Under the pieces are notes generated by a model. That model did no database searches and had not been told where the DNA came from. It saw nothing but the letters and a program-made list of their open reading frames with translations. A stretch of DNA of 64,000 nt from Streptomyces sp. NBC_01314. Its GTDB lineage: Bacteria; Actinomycetota; Actinomycetes; Streptomycetales; Streptomycetaceae. Numbering within the stretch: position 1 is the stretch's first letter; every line of letters begins with the position of its first letter. The translations under genes were made by a program, and so were the position numbers. The DNA lies in assembly GCF_041435215.1 (NCBI RefSeq), contig NZ_CP108394.1, positions 6,758,001 to 6,822,000 on the forward strand, written 5' to 3'. Shown here piece after piece: positions 7,301 to 16,142 of this stretch.

Positions 7301-8742
7301 GTGGGCTCTCCTTGCGTGCTGTGCTGCTTGCGCCACCGCTCGTACATCTCGTGCCAGTCGGGGCCGAGGGGATACAGGCCGTCGATGCCGTGCCCGGCGC
7401 GCACCTGCTCGGTGATGAATTGCTCCCGCTGTTCCTGCTCCCGGCAGTCGGTGATCAGGTCCTCGGCCAGGTCTGGCGGCACGACGACCACGCCGTCCGC
7501 GTCTCCCACCAGCAGGTCGCCGGGCTGCACGAGGGCTCCGCCGCAGGCGATCGGCACTCCCGTGTCCCACGGCACATGGCGGCGGCCGAGGACGGAGGGG
7601 TGGGCTCCGCCGTGGTAGACGGGCAGCCCCAGTTCGGTGACGGCGACGCTGTCGCGCAGACCTCCGTCGGTGACGACCCCGGCCGCGCCGCGCTGCTGGG
7701 CGCGCAGGGCGAGGATGTCGCCGAGCGTGCCGGCGGAGGTGTCCCGGCGGGCGTCCATGACCAGCACATGACCGGGTCGCAGCTGCTCGATGGCCCGCTT
7801 CTGGGCGTTCATGCCGTTGCCGTATCGCTTGAACAGGTCCTCGCGCAGCGGCAGGTAGCGCAGTGTGTGGGCGACGCCGACCATCTTCGTGTCCGGCTGT
7901 GTGGGACGTACGCCGTCGATGGACATGTGCGGCAGTCCGCGCCCCCGCAACTGCGCGCTGAGTGTGGCGACCGCGACCGAACGCAGGCCTTGCTCGATGC
8001 GTTCGTCGAGCTGGGGCTCGGGTGTGTACGCGGCTCCGTGGGCGGCCTCGCGTTCGGCCTCGTCCGTCCTCGGCATCGCTCCGTACGTCTCCAGGGCGGG
8101 CCCGGAGGCGATGGGGTTGCGCAGCCGCCCGGTGGACTGCCCGCTGCCGGTGACCTCGACCTCGACCGTGTCGCCGGGGGAGACGACGGACGCGCCGGCC
8201 GGAGTCCCGGTAAGGATGACGTCCCCGGGCTCCAGCGTGACCAGTCTCGACAGGTCGGCGACGAGCTGTCCGAAGGGGAAGAGGAGCGTGTCGGTGGTGT
8301 CGTCCTGCACGAGTTCGCCGTTGACCCAGGTACGCAGCTGGAGTGCGGTCGGGTCGAGTTGGCGGGCGTCCAGCAGCCGCGGCCCGATCGGGGTGAAGCC
8401 GTCGGCGCCCTTGGAGCGGAGGTTGGAGCCGCGGTCGGCATACCGCAGGTCGTAGACCCCGGCGTCGTTCGCGGCGGTCACCCACCGCACGTGGGACCAG
8501 CCGTCCTCCGGCCGCACCCGCTGGGCCCGGCTGCCTACGACCAGGGCGATCTCGCCTTCGAACCCGAGAAGTTCACACCCCTCCGGGCGGACGATGGCCT
8601 CCTGGGTGCCCGCCAGCGACGAGGGGGGCTTGAGGAAGTAGGAGGGCTGGGCCGGGATCCGGCCGCGCTCCTTGGCCCGGCTGGGGTAGTTGAGATGGAC
8701 AGCGATGATCTTCGAAGGAGGATTCCCCAGGGGGTGCGTCAT
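7297..8742 (-). CDS. Fused fumarylacetoacetate-hydrolase-fold and RraA-like protein of 4-hydroxyphenylacetate catabolism
   Basis: A 481-residue two-domain protein. Residues ~12-220 are an FAH-family isomerase/decarboxylase domain with the acidic metal site in GFEGEIALVVG (E62, E64) and the ending PGDVILTGTPAG. Residues ~250-460 are an RraA/HMG-aldolase-like domain with GDILALRAQQRGA (341-353) and VVTDGGLRD (357-364). FAH-fold HpaG normally decarboxylates and isomerises the oxidised ring-cleavage product; RraA-like aldolases cleave 4-hydroxy-4-methyl-2-oxoglutarate-type acids. The fusion would therefore pair an early and a late step of the lower pathway. ATG at 8742 shares one base with the hpaB stop (TGATG). 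Both domains look intact. The precise reactions are inferred from families. Confidence 0.85.
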   Translation of the reverse strand: MTHPLGNPPSKIIAVHLNYPSRAKERGRIPAQPSYFLKPPSSLAGTQEAIVRPEGCELLGFEGEIALVVGSRAQRVRPEDGWSHVRWVTAANDAGVYDLRYADRGSNLRSKGADGFTPIGPRLLDARQLDPTALQLRTWVNGELVQDDTTDTLLFPFGQLVADLSRLVTLEPGDVILTGTPAGASVVSPGDTVEVEVTGSGQSTGRLRNPIASGPALETYGAMPRTDEAEREAAHGAAYTPEPQLDERIEQGLRSVAVATLSAQLRGRGLPHMSIDGVRPTQPDTKMVGVAHTLRYLPLREDLFKRYGNGMNAQKRAIEQLRPGHVLVMDARRDTSAGTLGDILALRAQQRGAAGVVTDGGLRDSVAVTELGLPVYHGGAHPSVLGRRHVPWDTGVPIACGGALVQPGDLLVGDADGVVVVPPDLAEDLITDCREQEQREQFITEQVRAGHGIDGLYPLGPDWHEMYERWRKQHSTQGEPT

Positions 8743-10208
8743 CAGGAGCGCTCCAGGCTGCTCTGATCCAGGAAGTTCTGGACCTTCGCCTTGTACGGCT
8801 CGCGGTCGTACGACTTCACGTACGCGCCGGCCATGCGGACGGGGTCGCCGAAGAAGTAGTACTCGTACAGGGCCTGGCGGCTGGAGAAGGCGGAGATGCA
8901 GGTGTCCCAGACGAGACGGAACAGCTTCACGCGCTCGGCGCCGGTGAGGGTGGCCGACTGGAGGTAGGCCTCGATGTCGATGGCCGCCGGGCCGGTGATG
9001 TCGAGTTCGGTCGGGGTGGCCATCAGGCCGGAGGCGCCGAGCTTGCGCAGGATCTGCGGGAAGCGCTGGTAGAGCTTGGGGTAGAGGTTGCGGGCGGCGT
9101 TGAGGGGGGCCCAGGCCGGGGTCAGCACCCCGTACTCGTTGATCTCGGCGTCGGCTTCCGCCGCGCGCAGGAAGGCGCGCAGCGTCTCCAGGGTGGTGAT
9201 GATCTCGGCGATGTCCTCCTGGACGTGCTGGAACTGCTCGATGCCGATGGCCTCCGTGAGCAGTGTCACCAGTCCGAGGATGTACTCGGTCTTGGCGGTG
9301 GTGCGGGTGACGACCTGGTGGGTCATGTGCACCACGGAGGCGGTCTGGGAATAGAAGCCGTTGCACAGCTCGGCGTCACCGAGGGCGAAGCAGCGCTCGA
9401 AGGGCACGTGCACGTCGTCGAAGACGACGACGCAGTCCGATTCCTCGAAGCGGGAGGCGAGGGGGTGGTCGTGGCGCGGGCGGTCGTAGTCGAGGGGCTC
9501 GCGGGCGATGTAGCGCAGGCCGGGGGTGTCGTTGGGGATGGCGAAGGCGTACGAGTACGGCTTGTCCTCGGGCGTGCCGCGGAGCACGGTCGAGGGGAAG
9601 ACGAGCATCTCGTCGGCGAAGGGGGCGATGGTGGCGAGCATGCGCGCCCCGCGGATCACCACGCCGTTGTCGTCCTCCTTCACGATGCGTGCCGCGAGCT
9701 TGCCGCCCGCCTGCTGGGTGCCCGCCACGGCCCGGTTGACCTGCGGCGGGATCAGCGTGTGGGTGCACAGCAGATCCTCTTCGCGGGCCTTCTCGTAGTA
9801 GCGGCGGATGTTCTCGCCGAAGGCGGGGTTGGACTGGGCGAACCAGTCGGCGGCCGAGGCGAGCGCCATCAGGGAGCTGTTCATGTAGTCGCCGGTGCGG
9901 CCCAGCATGCCGTTGCTGTGGTCGGCCCACACCTTGAACGACTTACGGCGCTTGACGAGATCGTCGGGTGTGCGCGGAGTGAGGAAGGACGTGCCGACCG
10001 GCTCACCGGAGGTGGGGGAGGCGTAGGTGAGGACGTCCTTGTGTTCGTCGCTGTGCTGGAGGTCGTACAGCTCGGCGTAGGTCCGCACCACGTTGCGGAA
10101 GGCGGGGTGTTCCTGGATTCCCCCGGTGAGCGTCTCGCCCTGGATGTGCACGGTGGGGCGGGACTGGGAGAGGCGTTCGAGGAATTCCTTGCCGGTGCGT
10201 GCGGCCAT
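8742..10208 (-). CDS. hpaB: 4-hydroxyphenylacetate 3-monooxygenase, oxygenase component
   Basis: A 488-residue member of the FADH2-dependent HpaB/PvcC hydroxylase family with an acyl-CoA-dehydrogenase-like fold. Diagnostic stretches are DHSNGMLGRTGDYMNSS near residue 95-110, THTLIPPQVNR near 155, RGARMLATIAPFADE near 190 and the C-terminal EYYFFGDPVRMAGAY. It adds a hydroxyl group to 4-hydroxyphenylacetate, giving homoprotocatechuate, using reduced flavin from HpaC. ATG at 10208 follows AGGAGAACCACC. The reading frame remains open upstream into the hpaC gap but lacks family similarity there. A chlorophenol or other phenol hydroxylase is the alternative, made unlikely by the adjoining hpaE/hpaD. 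Confidence 0.93.
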   Translation of the reverse strand: MAARTGKEFLERLSQSRPTVHIQGETLTGGIQEHPAFRNVVRTYAELYDLQHSDEHKDVLTYASPTSGEPVGTSFLTPRTPDDLVKRRKSFKVWADHSNGMLGRTGDYMNSSLMALASAADWFAQSNPAFGENIRRYYEKAREEDLLCTHTLIPPQVNRAVAGTQQAGGKLAARIVKEDDNGVVIRGARMLATIAPFADEMLVFPSTVLRGTPEDKPYSYAFAIPNDTPGLRYIAREPLDYDRPRHDHPLASRFEESDCVVVFDDVHVPFERCFALGDAELCNGFYSQTASVVHMTHQVVTRTTAKTEYILGLVTLLTEAIGIEQFQHVQEDIAEIITTLETLRAFLRAAEADAEINEYGVLTPAWAPLNAARNLYPKLYQRFPQILRKLGASGLMATPTELDITGPAAIDIEAYLQSATLTGAERVKLFRLVWDTCISAFSSRQALYEYYFFGDPVRMAGAYVKSYDREPYKAKVQNFLDQSSLERS

Positions 10209-10270
10209 GGTGGTTCTCCTGGGGAGTGCGGTGGGGTTCGAGAGAGGGGGGCGGGCCGGGCGGAAAGGCT

Positions 10271-10774
10271 TTAGAAGAGGTGCTCGATGCCGTCGGTCGA
10301 CTCGGTCGTGGACGCGAAACGGCTCCAGGCGTAGGTCAGGGCGTCGCCGTCGCGGTGACCGAGGTCGGTGACGCGGCCGAGGACCAGGGTGTGGTCGCCA
10401 CCGTCGTACGCGCGCCAGGGCTCGCACTCCACCCAGGCGAGCGGGTCGGCCAGCCGCGGAACGCGCGCGCCCTCCGCCCAGCGGGGCTCCACGGTGCTCG
10501 GGGCCCCCGCGAACAGCCGGGCCAGCTGCTCCTGCTCGGCACCGAGGATGTTCACGCAGAAGGGCCCGTCGGCCAGCTGGTCGTGGCAGCGGGCCCGGCG
10601 GGCGACGCTGATCAGGACGAGCGGCGGTTCGGCGGACACGGACGTGAAGGAGTTCATGGTGGCGCCCCGCGGACCGTCGTCGGTGGCGTACGACACCACC
10701 GTGACGCCGGTGGCGAAACGGGACATGCAGGCACGCAGCGCGCCGGGACTGGGGGGAGCGAGTGCTTCGGGCAT
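10271..10774 (-). CDS. hpaC: Flavin reductase component of the 4-hydroxyphenylacetate monooxygenase
   Basis: A 167-residue flavin reductase of the short HpaC/FMN-binding split-barrel family; it uses NAD(P)H to make the reduced flavin consumed by HpaB. Recognisable parts are SRFATGVTVVSY, the flavin-contacting GATMNSFTSVSAEPPLVLISV type segment and a C-terminal GDGDHTLVLGRV-like strand. ATG at 10774 has AAGGAG before it; the frame is open upstream but starts there would run into the operator region. It is the first gene of the operon, 62 bases before hpaB, and therefore directly behind the MarR-controlled promoter. Confidence 0.9.
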   Translation of the reverse strand: MPEALAPPSPGALRACMSRFATGVTVVSYATDDGPRGATMNSFTSVSAEPPLVLISVARRARCHDQLADGPFCVNILGAEQEQLARLFAGAPSTVEPRWAEGARVPRLADPLAWVECEPWRAYDGGDHTLVLGRVTDLGHRDGDALTYAWSRFASTTESTDGIEHLF

Positions 10775-10922
10775 ACGAGGCTCCTTGGGATCGATCGCCC
10801 GCCACACCGTCCCCCTTGACGGAGGAGGGGGAACGGCCGGGGCTACCCGGCCGCGCATCGGGACGCACGGCCGGGAGGAGACCTGTCCCCTGACGGACCC
10901 AGGGGACAAAACGGTACGACTA

Positions 10923-10954
10923 ATGCTCAGAGCATGTAATCAATGCTTTGATTA
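10923..10954. promoter_or_regulatory. Two adjacent palindromes in the hpa/marR divergent promoter (MarR operators)
   Basis: ATGCTC-A-GAGCAT (10923-10935) and TAATCAA-TGCT-TTGATTA (10937-10954) are both perfect inverted repeats, one base apart, in an AT-rich patch of the 322-base gap between hpaC and the divergent MarR gene. The AT-rich 18-mer has the size and shape of MarR-family operators such as those of HpaR/HpcR. A minus-strand TTGATT (10943-10938) that could be the hpaC -35 box lies inside it, so occupancy would block the operon. Confidence 0.65.
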
Positions 10955-11084
10955 ATTGGGGACGGTACCCCCGTCGGCATCTCTGGGGAAGCCCTCGGGT
11001 GAAGGTTTTTTACGGTCCGGAAACCTGGACGGGGTGCCGACGTGTGCCCGCATTCCCGAGTGCGGTCCGTGACGCCGCCCGACC

Positions 11085-11099
11085 TACACTCCGACTGTG
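11085..11099 (+). promoter_or_regulatory. -10 box giving a leaderless marR transcript
   Basis: TACACT at 11085-11090 ends six bases before the GTG start at 11097, and no ribosome binding site precedes the GTG. That spacing places transcription initiation at or next to the start codon. No convincing -35 box is visible. Confidence 0.4.
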
Positions 11100-11642
11100 A
11101 CCCAGGAACCGGAACCGCTGGACGCCGACCACCTGCACTTCTGGTCGTTCATCGACCACGCCGTCGACCGGGCGTCGCGGGAACTCCCCGGCATCGACCC
11201 GCTCGCCATGCGGCTGGTGCTCACCCTCCACCGCGCGGCCAACATGCTCGTCTACGACCTCGAATCCGCCGTACACCGGCCTCGCGGCTGGTCATGGCCC
11301 GGCTTCCGAGTGCTGTTCGCCATCTGGCTGTCGGGCCCGGTAGAGGCGAAGAAGGTCGCGGAGCTGTCCGGCATGAGCCGAGCCGCCGTGTCGGCGCTGG
11401 TGAACACGCTGGACCGGGACGGCCTGGTGAGCAAGGAGCGCGCCTCCTACGACGGGCGCGCGGTCCAGCTCGGCCTCACCGAGGCCGGCGTGCATGCGAT
11501 CACCACCGCCTTCCAGGCACACAACGCACGTGAACAGGAGTGGGCGGGCGCCCTCAGTGAGGACGAGCAGCAGACCCTCATCGAGTTGCTCGGCAAGCTG
11601 ACCGCGCACTCCGCGCACAGCGACGTCCGGCATCGGACCTGA
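11097..11642 (+). CDS. MarR-family transcriptional regulator of the hpa operon
   Basis: A 181-residue winged-helix protein. The recognition region is VAELSGMSRAAVSALVNTLDRDGLV (helix-turn-helix then wing entry) near residues 88-112, flanked by the typical dimer helices. It is divergent from hpaC across two palindromes that are its likely binding sites. HpaR/HpcR proteins of the same family repress homoprotocatechuate operons and are released by the aromatic substrate, so the same role is inferred. The GTG start at 11097 has no Shine-Dalgarno sequence but is placed just after a TACACT -10 box, which supports a leaderless message. Confidence 0.85.
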   Translation: MTQEPEPLDADHLHFWSFIDHAVDRASRELPGIDPLAMRLVLTLHRAANMLVYDLESAVHRPRGWSWPGFRVLFAIWLSGPVEAKKVAELSGMSRAAVSALVNTLDRDGLVSKERASYDGRAVQLGLTEAGVHAITTAFQAHNAREQEWAGALSEDEQQTLIELLGKLTAHSAHSDVRHRT

Positions 11643-11909
11643 GGGGTTCTCCCAGGGCAACGAGCCGATGGCAGGCGTCCTACCTGGCGGACGGCGACTG
11701 CTTCGCCGCCCGAGCCGCCTACCCGACCTACCCGAGCCGCCGCTACCCGGGCCGACCGCACGTGCGGCACGGGCACCCGAAACCGTCGGCCGGCGAGGTC
11801 GGCGGCCACGATGTGCGGAAGGCAGTCGGTGTCGACCGGTCCTCCCGCGGCGCATCGGTTCGGCGCCTCGTGGCCGGGCGTGCGGCGGCTCGCTGCGGGC
11901 GCAAAGCGC

Positions 11910-13658
11910 TCAAGGGCGAGGGGCGGACCAGCGCTCGGTTGCCGAAGGGTCCGACGCTGCCCGGATGTCGTCAGCTGCCAAGGCGGCACTGAACTGCAAG
12001 ACGTCCGAAGGACTTGCGAGAGAGAGTCCCGTCAGCTTCTCGATGCGCCGAAGCCGCTGGGAGACCGTGTTCTTGTGAACGAAGAGCTTCTGAGCGGACA
12101 CATCGGCGCGGCAGTCATTGGCCAGGTAGGTCCTCAAGGTGAGGATCAGGTCTGTCGAGCGCTCGAGATCGCTCTGGCGCAGTGCACCCAGCACGCGATC
12201 ACTGAAGCTCGCGACGACCCTGTGGTCCTCCAGCTGGAGCAACAGGCCCACCACCCCCAGGTCTTCGATGGTGCGAACCAGAGGAGCCTGGGAGCCGCCG
12301 AGTTCAAGCGCGCCCCGTGCCATCCGGAACGCTCTGGCCAGGTCTTCCGAACCGCCGGCCGGGGCCACCACCGCGTGTACCTGAGAGCCGATCGCGCCGT
12401 GCGTGAGGGTGGCAGCGATGTCCTCCGCGCCTTCACTGGTCGGCCAGAGAGCGACCCAGTAGTCGCCGAGCCGACCGCACACAAGGCGGGGTCGTCGGCT
12501 CGAAATGGATCGCATCCGGCGTCCGAGCGGCGAGTTGTCGACCTTCGTGGCACTTCCTTCGCTTTGGTCCTTCATCACGACTACCTGAACCTCATCGACG
12601 AGCAGGTTTGCTCGTAGTGCACGCTGCCGGGCCGCAGCGCGCCGCTCAGGGTCGCCGGAACAGAGATCCCCGATCAGATCGTCTCTGAATCGGGCTTCGG
12701 CCTCGGCCGCGGTCCGGTCGCGCAGAAGCAGGAGCGCGCAGACGGTCGCGGCGTGCTCCAGTGCGCGAGCGGCCATGTCGGGGTCGAGGGTCGCGCCGAA
12801 AGCTTCGATTCGTGCGGCTACCTCCCCGTGCAGGAGAACCACCGCCGAGTTCGAGACCTCCGGCGTCAGGTCTTCGACCGAGTCGGAGCCCGCCTGTGCG
12901 AGCACGAAACCCGAATCGTCGACGATCTTCAGGAAGCCGGCGCCCACCATCTGCGCGGACTCATTTGCGAGGTGGGCGAGATCCGAGTCGGTGAGCGCCA
13001 CGTCGGTAAGGCGACGATGCAACTCCTGAGATCGCTCGTCCCGCGCCTGCCGGTCGCGCAGTTCCTCGTTGAGAGCCTCGAGCTGGTTCATCCGGCCGGT
13101 CTCCGCCTGGCGGAGCCGCGTGATTTCGAGAGCCGCGCTCGCGAAATCCGTCAGGGCCTCGACCAGGTGGCGAAGCTGGGGATCCGGGGCGATGACCTCT
13201 CTGTTGTAACAGTTGAAGGTCCCGACGATCTGGTCGCCCGCTCGCAGCGGCACAGCCAGCAGCGTCCTGTAACCCTGCGCCCTCGCCGGCCCGGACCACT
13301 GGGTGAAGTCGGCATGCTGCGTGATGTCGGATACCCAAACGGAAACGCCGGAGGTATAGGCCCTGCTGGAGGGCGACTCTCTCGCGGTGCTACCAAGCGT
13401 CAACGGGTTCCGGGTGTTGATCTGCTCGACGTAGAAGGTGTCCAGACCCGCCCAAGCACGGATGAGCAGCTGGGTCCCCGACTCGTCGGGGAGAAGAACC
13501 GCGCAGAAGTCGAAGCCGGTGAGCTGGCGCCCGACCGCGACCAGTCGCTGATGCAAGTCCTCGGACGAACTCCCTGCCCCGGCCTGACGGGCCAGCAACT
13601 CGAGCGCCGCGATCCACACAGCGGTTGGCGTCACTTCGTGAGGCATCGTCCTGCTCAA
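11910..13658 (-). CDS. PucR/CdaR-type regulator with N-terminal GAF domain
   Basis: A 582-residue cytoplasmic regulator. Residues ~40-190 form a GAF-like sensor, a coiled-coil stretch rich in Glu and Arg follows (~190-225), and the C terminus has the PucR helix-turn-helix, seen as KLFVHKNTVSQRLRRIEKLTG. The likely start is TTG at 13658, which has GGAGG seven bases upstream; ATG at 13646 is a weaker alternative. It follows the FAD monooxygenase and cupin genes on the same strand, 93 bases after the cupin, and may control them in response to a small ligand bound by the GAF domain. Codon and base use are less GC-extreme than the flanking hpa and hut genes. Confidence 0.8.
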   Translation of the reverse strand: MSRTMPHEVTPTAVWIAALELLARQAGAGSSSEDLHQRLVAVGRQLTGFDFCAVLLPDESGTQLLIRAWAGLDTFYVEQINTRNPLTLGSTARESPSSRAYTSGVSVWVSDITQHADFTQWSGPARAQGYRTLLAVPLRAGDQIVGTFNCYNREVIAPDPQLRHLVEALTDFASAALEITRLRQAETGRMNQLEALNEELRDRQARDERSQELHRRLTDVALTDSDLAHLANESAQMVGAGFLKIVDDSGFVLAQAGSDSVEDLTPEVSNSAVVLLHGEVAARIEAFGATLDPDMAARALEHAATVCALLLLRDRTAAEAEARFRDDLIGDLCSGDPERRAAARQRALRANLLVDEVQVVVMKDQSEGSATKVDNSPLGRRMRSISSRRPRLVCGRLGDYWVALWPTSEGAEDIAATLTHGAIGSQVHAVVAPAGGSEDLARAFRMARGALELGGSQAPLVRTIEDLGVVGLLLQLEDHRVVASFSDRVLGALRQSDLERSTDLILTLRTYLANDCRADVSAQKLFVHKNTVSQRLRRIEKLTGLSLASPSDVLQFSAALAADDIRAASDPSATERWSAPRP

Positions 13659-13751
13659 GAGGTGCCCTCCAACCCGAGGGCTCGCATGTGACTGTCGCCC
13701 GTGATCTGGCTCAAGGGTATGACAGGAGCCGGCCCGGAGGGTGTGGCGTGC

Positions 13752-14219
13752 TCATCCACGCTCGATCGGCAGAGGTGAGTTCTCGCTGTCGAGATGTTCG
13801 ACAGTCGTGAATACGAGATCGGCTTCACCCGCGTTTTCGATGTCATGGAGCAGAAACTCGCCGCGCGCGAATCCGAAATGGCGCGTTTCGCCTGCTTCGT
13901 ACTCCACGGCGCGAGTCGTTCCGTCGTGTGTGTGCTGAATGCTGCGGCCAGACGTGATCGCTGTCCAGAAGTAATCGAGCACGTGACGATGAGCGTGCCA
14001 TCGTTCGCCCGGCGCCAGTCGAATCTCCCAGACCCGGACACGGGGATTTTCGCTGAGCAGACGCGAACCCACATGTCCATCCTGCGCGTGAACGCGGAAC
14101 TCTTCTGTCAGCTCATCGGTCCAGCCGGAAAAGTCGCTGGCGATCAGTTCGCCTGCCAGAGGCAGATCAAGGCTGCTCACGAGGGGCGTGTTTCGATCAG
14201 CCCGGGACCTCTCACTCAT
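13752..14219 (-). CDS. Small single-domain cupin protein
   Basis: A 155-residue protein with the cupin motif 1 pattern GERWHAHRHVLDYFW (metal-binding H-x-H) and the second motif around HFGFARGEFLLHDIENAG. ATG at 14219 is preceded by GAGGAA. It lies 19 bases after the FAD monooxygenase gene on the same strand, so the two are probably co-transcribed. Stand-alone cupins of this size are dioxygenases, isomerases or ligand-binding accessory proteins; the substrate cannot be read from the sequence, but a part in the breakdown of an aromatic or heterocyclic compound with the monooxygenase is reasonable inference. Confidence 0.75.
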   Translation of the reverse strand: MSERSRADRNTPLVSSLDLPLAGELIASDFSGWTDELTEEFRVHAQDGHVGSRLLSENPRVRVWEIRLAPGERWHAHRHVLDYFWTAITSGRSIQHTHDGTTRAVEYEAGETRHFGFARGEFLLHDIENAGEADLVFTTVEHLDSENSPLPIERG

Positions 14220-14238
14220 GATGATTCCTCTGTCTCTG

Positions 14239-15420
14239 TTAGATGCCGGGCCCATAGAGACCGAACCGGAGTTCGGGATCCGATGGGCGCCAGGAGTTGT
14301 CGAACTGTGAACGCTCACCCATGGCCTGGACACGCGACTCGAGCTGGGCGCTCAGGGCGAGTTGAACGGGCTCCCAGACCTGAAGGGCTCGGTCCAGGCC
14401 GTCGTCTGACTTTTCGATTGCCGCGGCCAGATTCCACGCGTCGGCAGCGGCCTTGGCGGTGCCGGCCGCCGCGTGTGGGCGAGCGGCGCATGCGGCGTCA
14501 CCGAGTATCGCGACCCGGCCTCGGACCATCTGTGCGGCGCGAATGTCACTGACGACCTGGACGTAGGGGGCGTCGCAGCGCGAAACGACCTCGGCCGCCG
14601 CGGGCGGTAGGTCGCGAGCCGCATCGGCCCGCATTCGTTCGACCTCGGTGTGCGGAACCTGGTCCGGAGGCAATGACAGGACCCCGGCGGATGCGCCCCC
14701 GACGAACTGATCGAGTTGGGGTCCTGCCGGAACGTTGCGATACCAGACGAAGTTCATAAGCCTTTCGGTGATGCCGTCTTCCATCGGGCTGGGCACGGGA
14801 TACATCACGATGTGTGAGTCCGGCATGAGCGCGTAGGTCACGGAGTCCTCAAGAACCGCACAGGTTTCGCTGCTCAGCAGACGCTCTGGCACGAGGCCGC
14901 GCCAACCGATGTAGCCGGAGTACCGGACGGGTGTGTTCGGTGAGACGTACTGCCGGCCCACCGAGTTCACCCCGTCGGCGAATACCACGAGGTCGCCGGT
15001 TGCAAAGCTGCCATTGTCGAACTCGACGGTCGCGGTCGACGCGTCCTGAGCGACCGCCACGGCGCGGTGTCCGCGCCTGAAACGTTCGGCCCCGAAGTCC
15101 CGCAGCAGCGCCGAGTGGAGGGTCGCCCAGGAGCTGTAGGACCACTGCGCGTTCTCGCGGTGGGCCACGCGATTGTCGCTGCCCAGGTACTGGACGAGAT
15201 TTGTCGAGGTGGTGAGGCTCTCCAGCGCCTGCGTACTGCGTTCGGTGAACCAGCGGATCGTGTCCGGCTGCAGCACGATGCCGCCGCCGCGGGCGTCGTC
15301 GCGGGTCGATCGCTCGAAGACGTCGACGTCCCAGCCGAGGTCGCGCAGCAGCAGTGCGGTGGTGAGACCGCCGATCGACCCTCCGACGACGACAGCCTGA
15401 CGGGACTTGGGTTCGCGCAT
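14239..15420 (-). CDS. FAD-dependent aromatic monooxygenase (2,6-dihydroxypyridine hydroxylase-like)
   Basis: A 393-residue class A flavoprotein hydroxylase. It begins with the Rossmann motif VVVGGSIGGLTTALLLRDLG, has the mid-protein VVFADGVNSVGR segment (the DG region) and the second FAD motif RVAILGDAACAARPHAAAGT. The WRGLVPE segment and the AAAGTAKAAADAWNLA ending resemble 2,6-dihydroxypyridine 3-hydroxylase and related enzymes rather than salicylate or phenol hydroxylases; that comparison is from memory. ATG at 15420 is preceded by GGGGAGG at good spacing, preferred over an upstream ATG at 15477. It leads a minus-strand unit with the cupin and the PucR-type regulator. Confidence 0.82.
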   Translation of the reverse strand: MREPKSRQAVVVGGSIGGLTTALLLRDLGWDVDVFERSTRDDARGGGIVLQPDTIRWFTERSTQALESLTTSTNLVQYLGSDNRVAHRENAQWSYSSWATLHSALLRDFGAERFRRGHRAVAVAQDASTATVEFDNGSFATGDLVVFADGVNSVGRQYVSPNTPVRYSGYIGWRGLVPERLLSSETCAVLEDSVTYALMPDSHIVMYPVPSPMEDGITERLMNFVWYRNVPAGPQLDQFVGGASAGVLSLPPDQVPHTEVERMRADAARDLPPAAAEVVSRCDAPYVQVVSDIRAAQMVRGRVAILGDAACAARPHAAAGTAKAAADAWNLAAAIEKSDDGLDRALQVWEPVQLALSAQLESRVQAMGERSQFDNSWRPSDPELRFGLYGPGI

Positions 15421-15653
15421 GCGTCGACCTCCCCGGTTGCGGGAGACATCGGCGCGCCTGCTCGATGCCTCGGGCATTCAGTCTCGGAGGGTGGTGCGAG
15501 CGATACTATGTTCGGGGCCACATCGCAGGCGATTGACAGTGTGAGTGAGCACATGTCGCCGGGCCGTTCCACCGGGGCATTCTGGTTTGACCTCGATGTG
15601 GCGCGGCCAATCGAGCGGATGTCCTCAGGGACCCGTTCAGAAGGTCAGGGAAG

Positions 15654-15990
15654 ATGAGCAGACTCACGAGCTCAACGCCGAACACTCACCCGGCAACCGA
15701 CTCGCTGGGGATCAGCGGACCGATGTTCATGGTGATCGCAGTCACCGCACCGCTGACTGCCTTAGCGCCAAACCTCGCTCTCGGTGTCGCCTTCGGCGGT
15801 GGAATCGGCACAGCGGCGTGATGTCAGTGGCGCCGATTGTTCTCTCTGTCTTCACGGTCGCCTATGTCGCAATCAGCCGCGAAGTTGTCAACTCGGCGGT
15901 CCACTACGGCTAAATCCGCCTTGGCCCGGCAGTCGCCGGGGCCGGCGCCTCCGCCTCCGCAGCGTTGATCGGGGCCGTGCTTCACGCCGG
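15654..15990 (+). pseudogene. Decayed APC-family amino acid permease, N-terminal fragments
   Basis: From ATG 15654 (AGGGAAG upstream) a 55-residue frame contains GPMFMVIAVTAPLTALAPN, the typical first membrane helix of APC permeases, and ends in TGA at 15819. The next part of a permease, VLSVFTVAYVAISREVVNSA, continues in another frame and ends at TAA 15911; beyond that stop the same frame still reads IRLGPAVAGAGASASA, matching the helix-3 region. The remaining ~350 residues of a permease are absent. A frameshift, a stop and a large deletion therefore mark a dead transporter beside the catabolic genes. Confidence 0.7.
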
Positions 15991-16142
15991 CAGACCGCAG
16001 CGGTCTACGACGCGATTTACCCGCGGAGATGTTTCAAGTGTGTCGACGGTTGAATTCGTCGAGTCCGCATCGCCCGTGTCCGCGAGCCAGAGCCGACGAT
16101 GTGGGCGAGTTCCCAGCGGCAGGCGAAAGACTGGAGGCTGAA

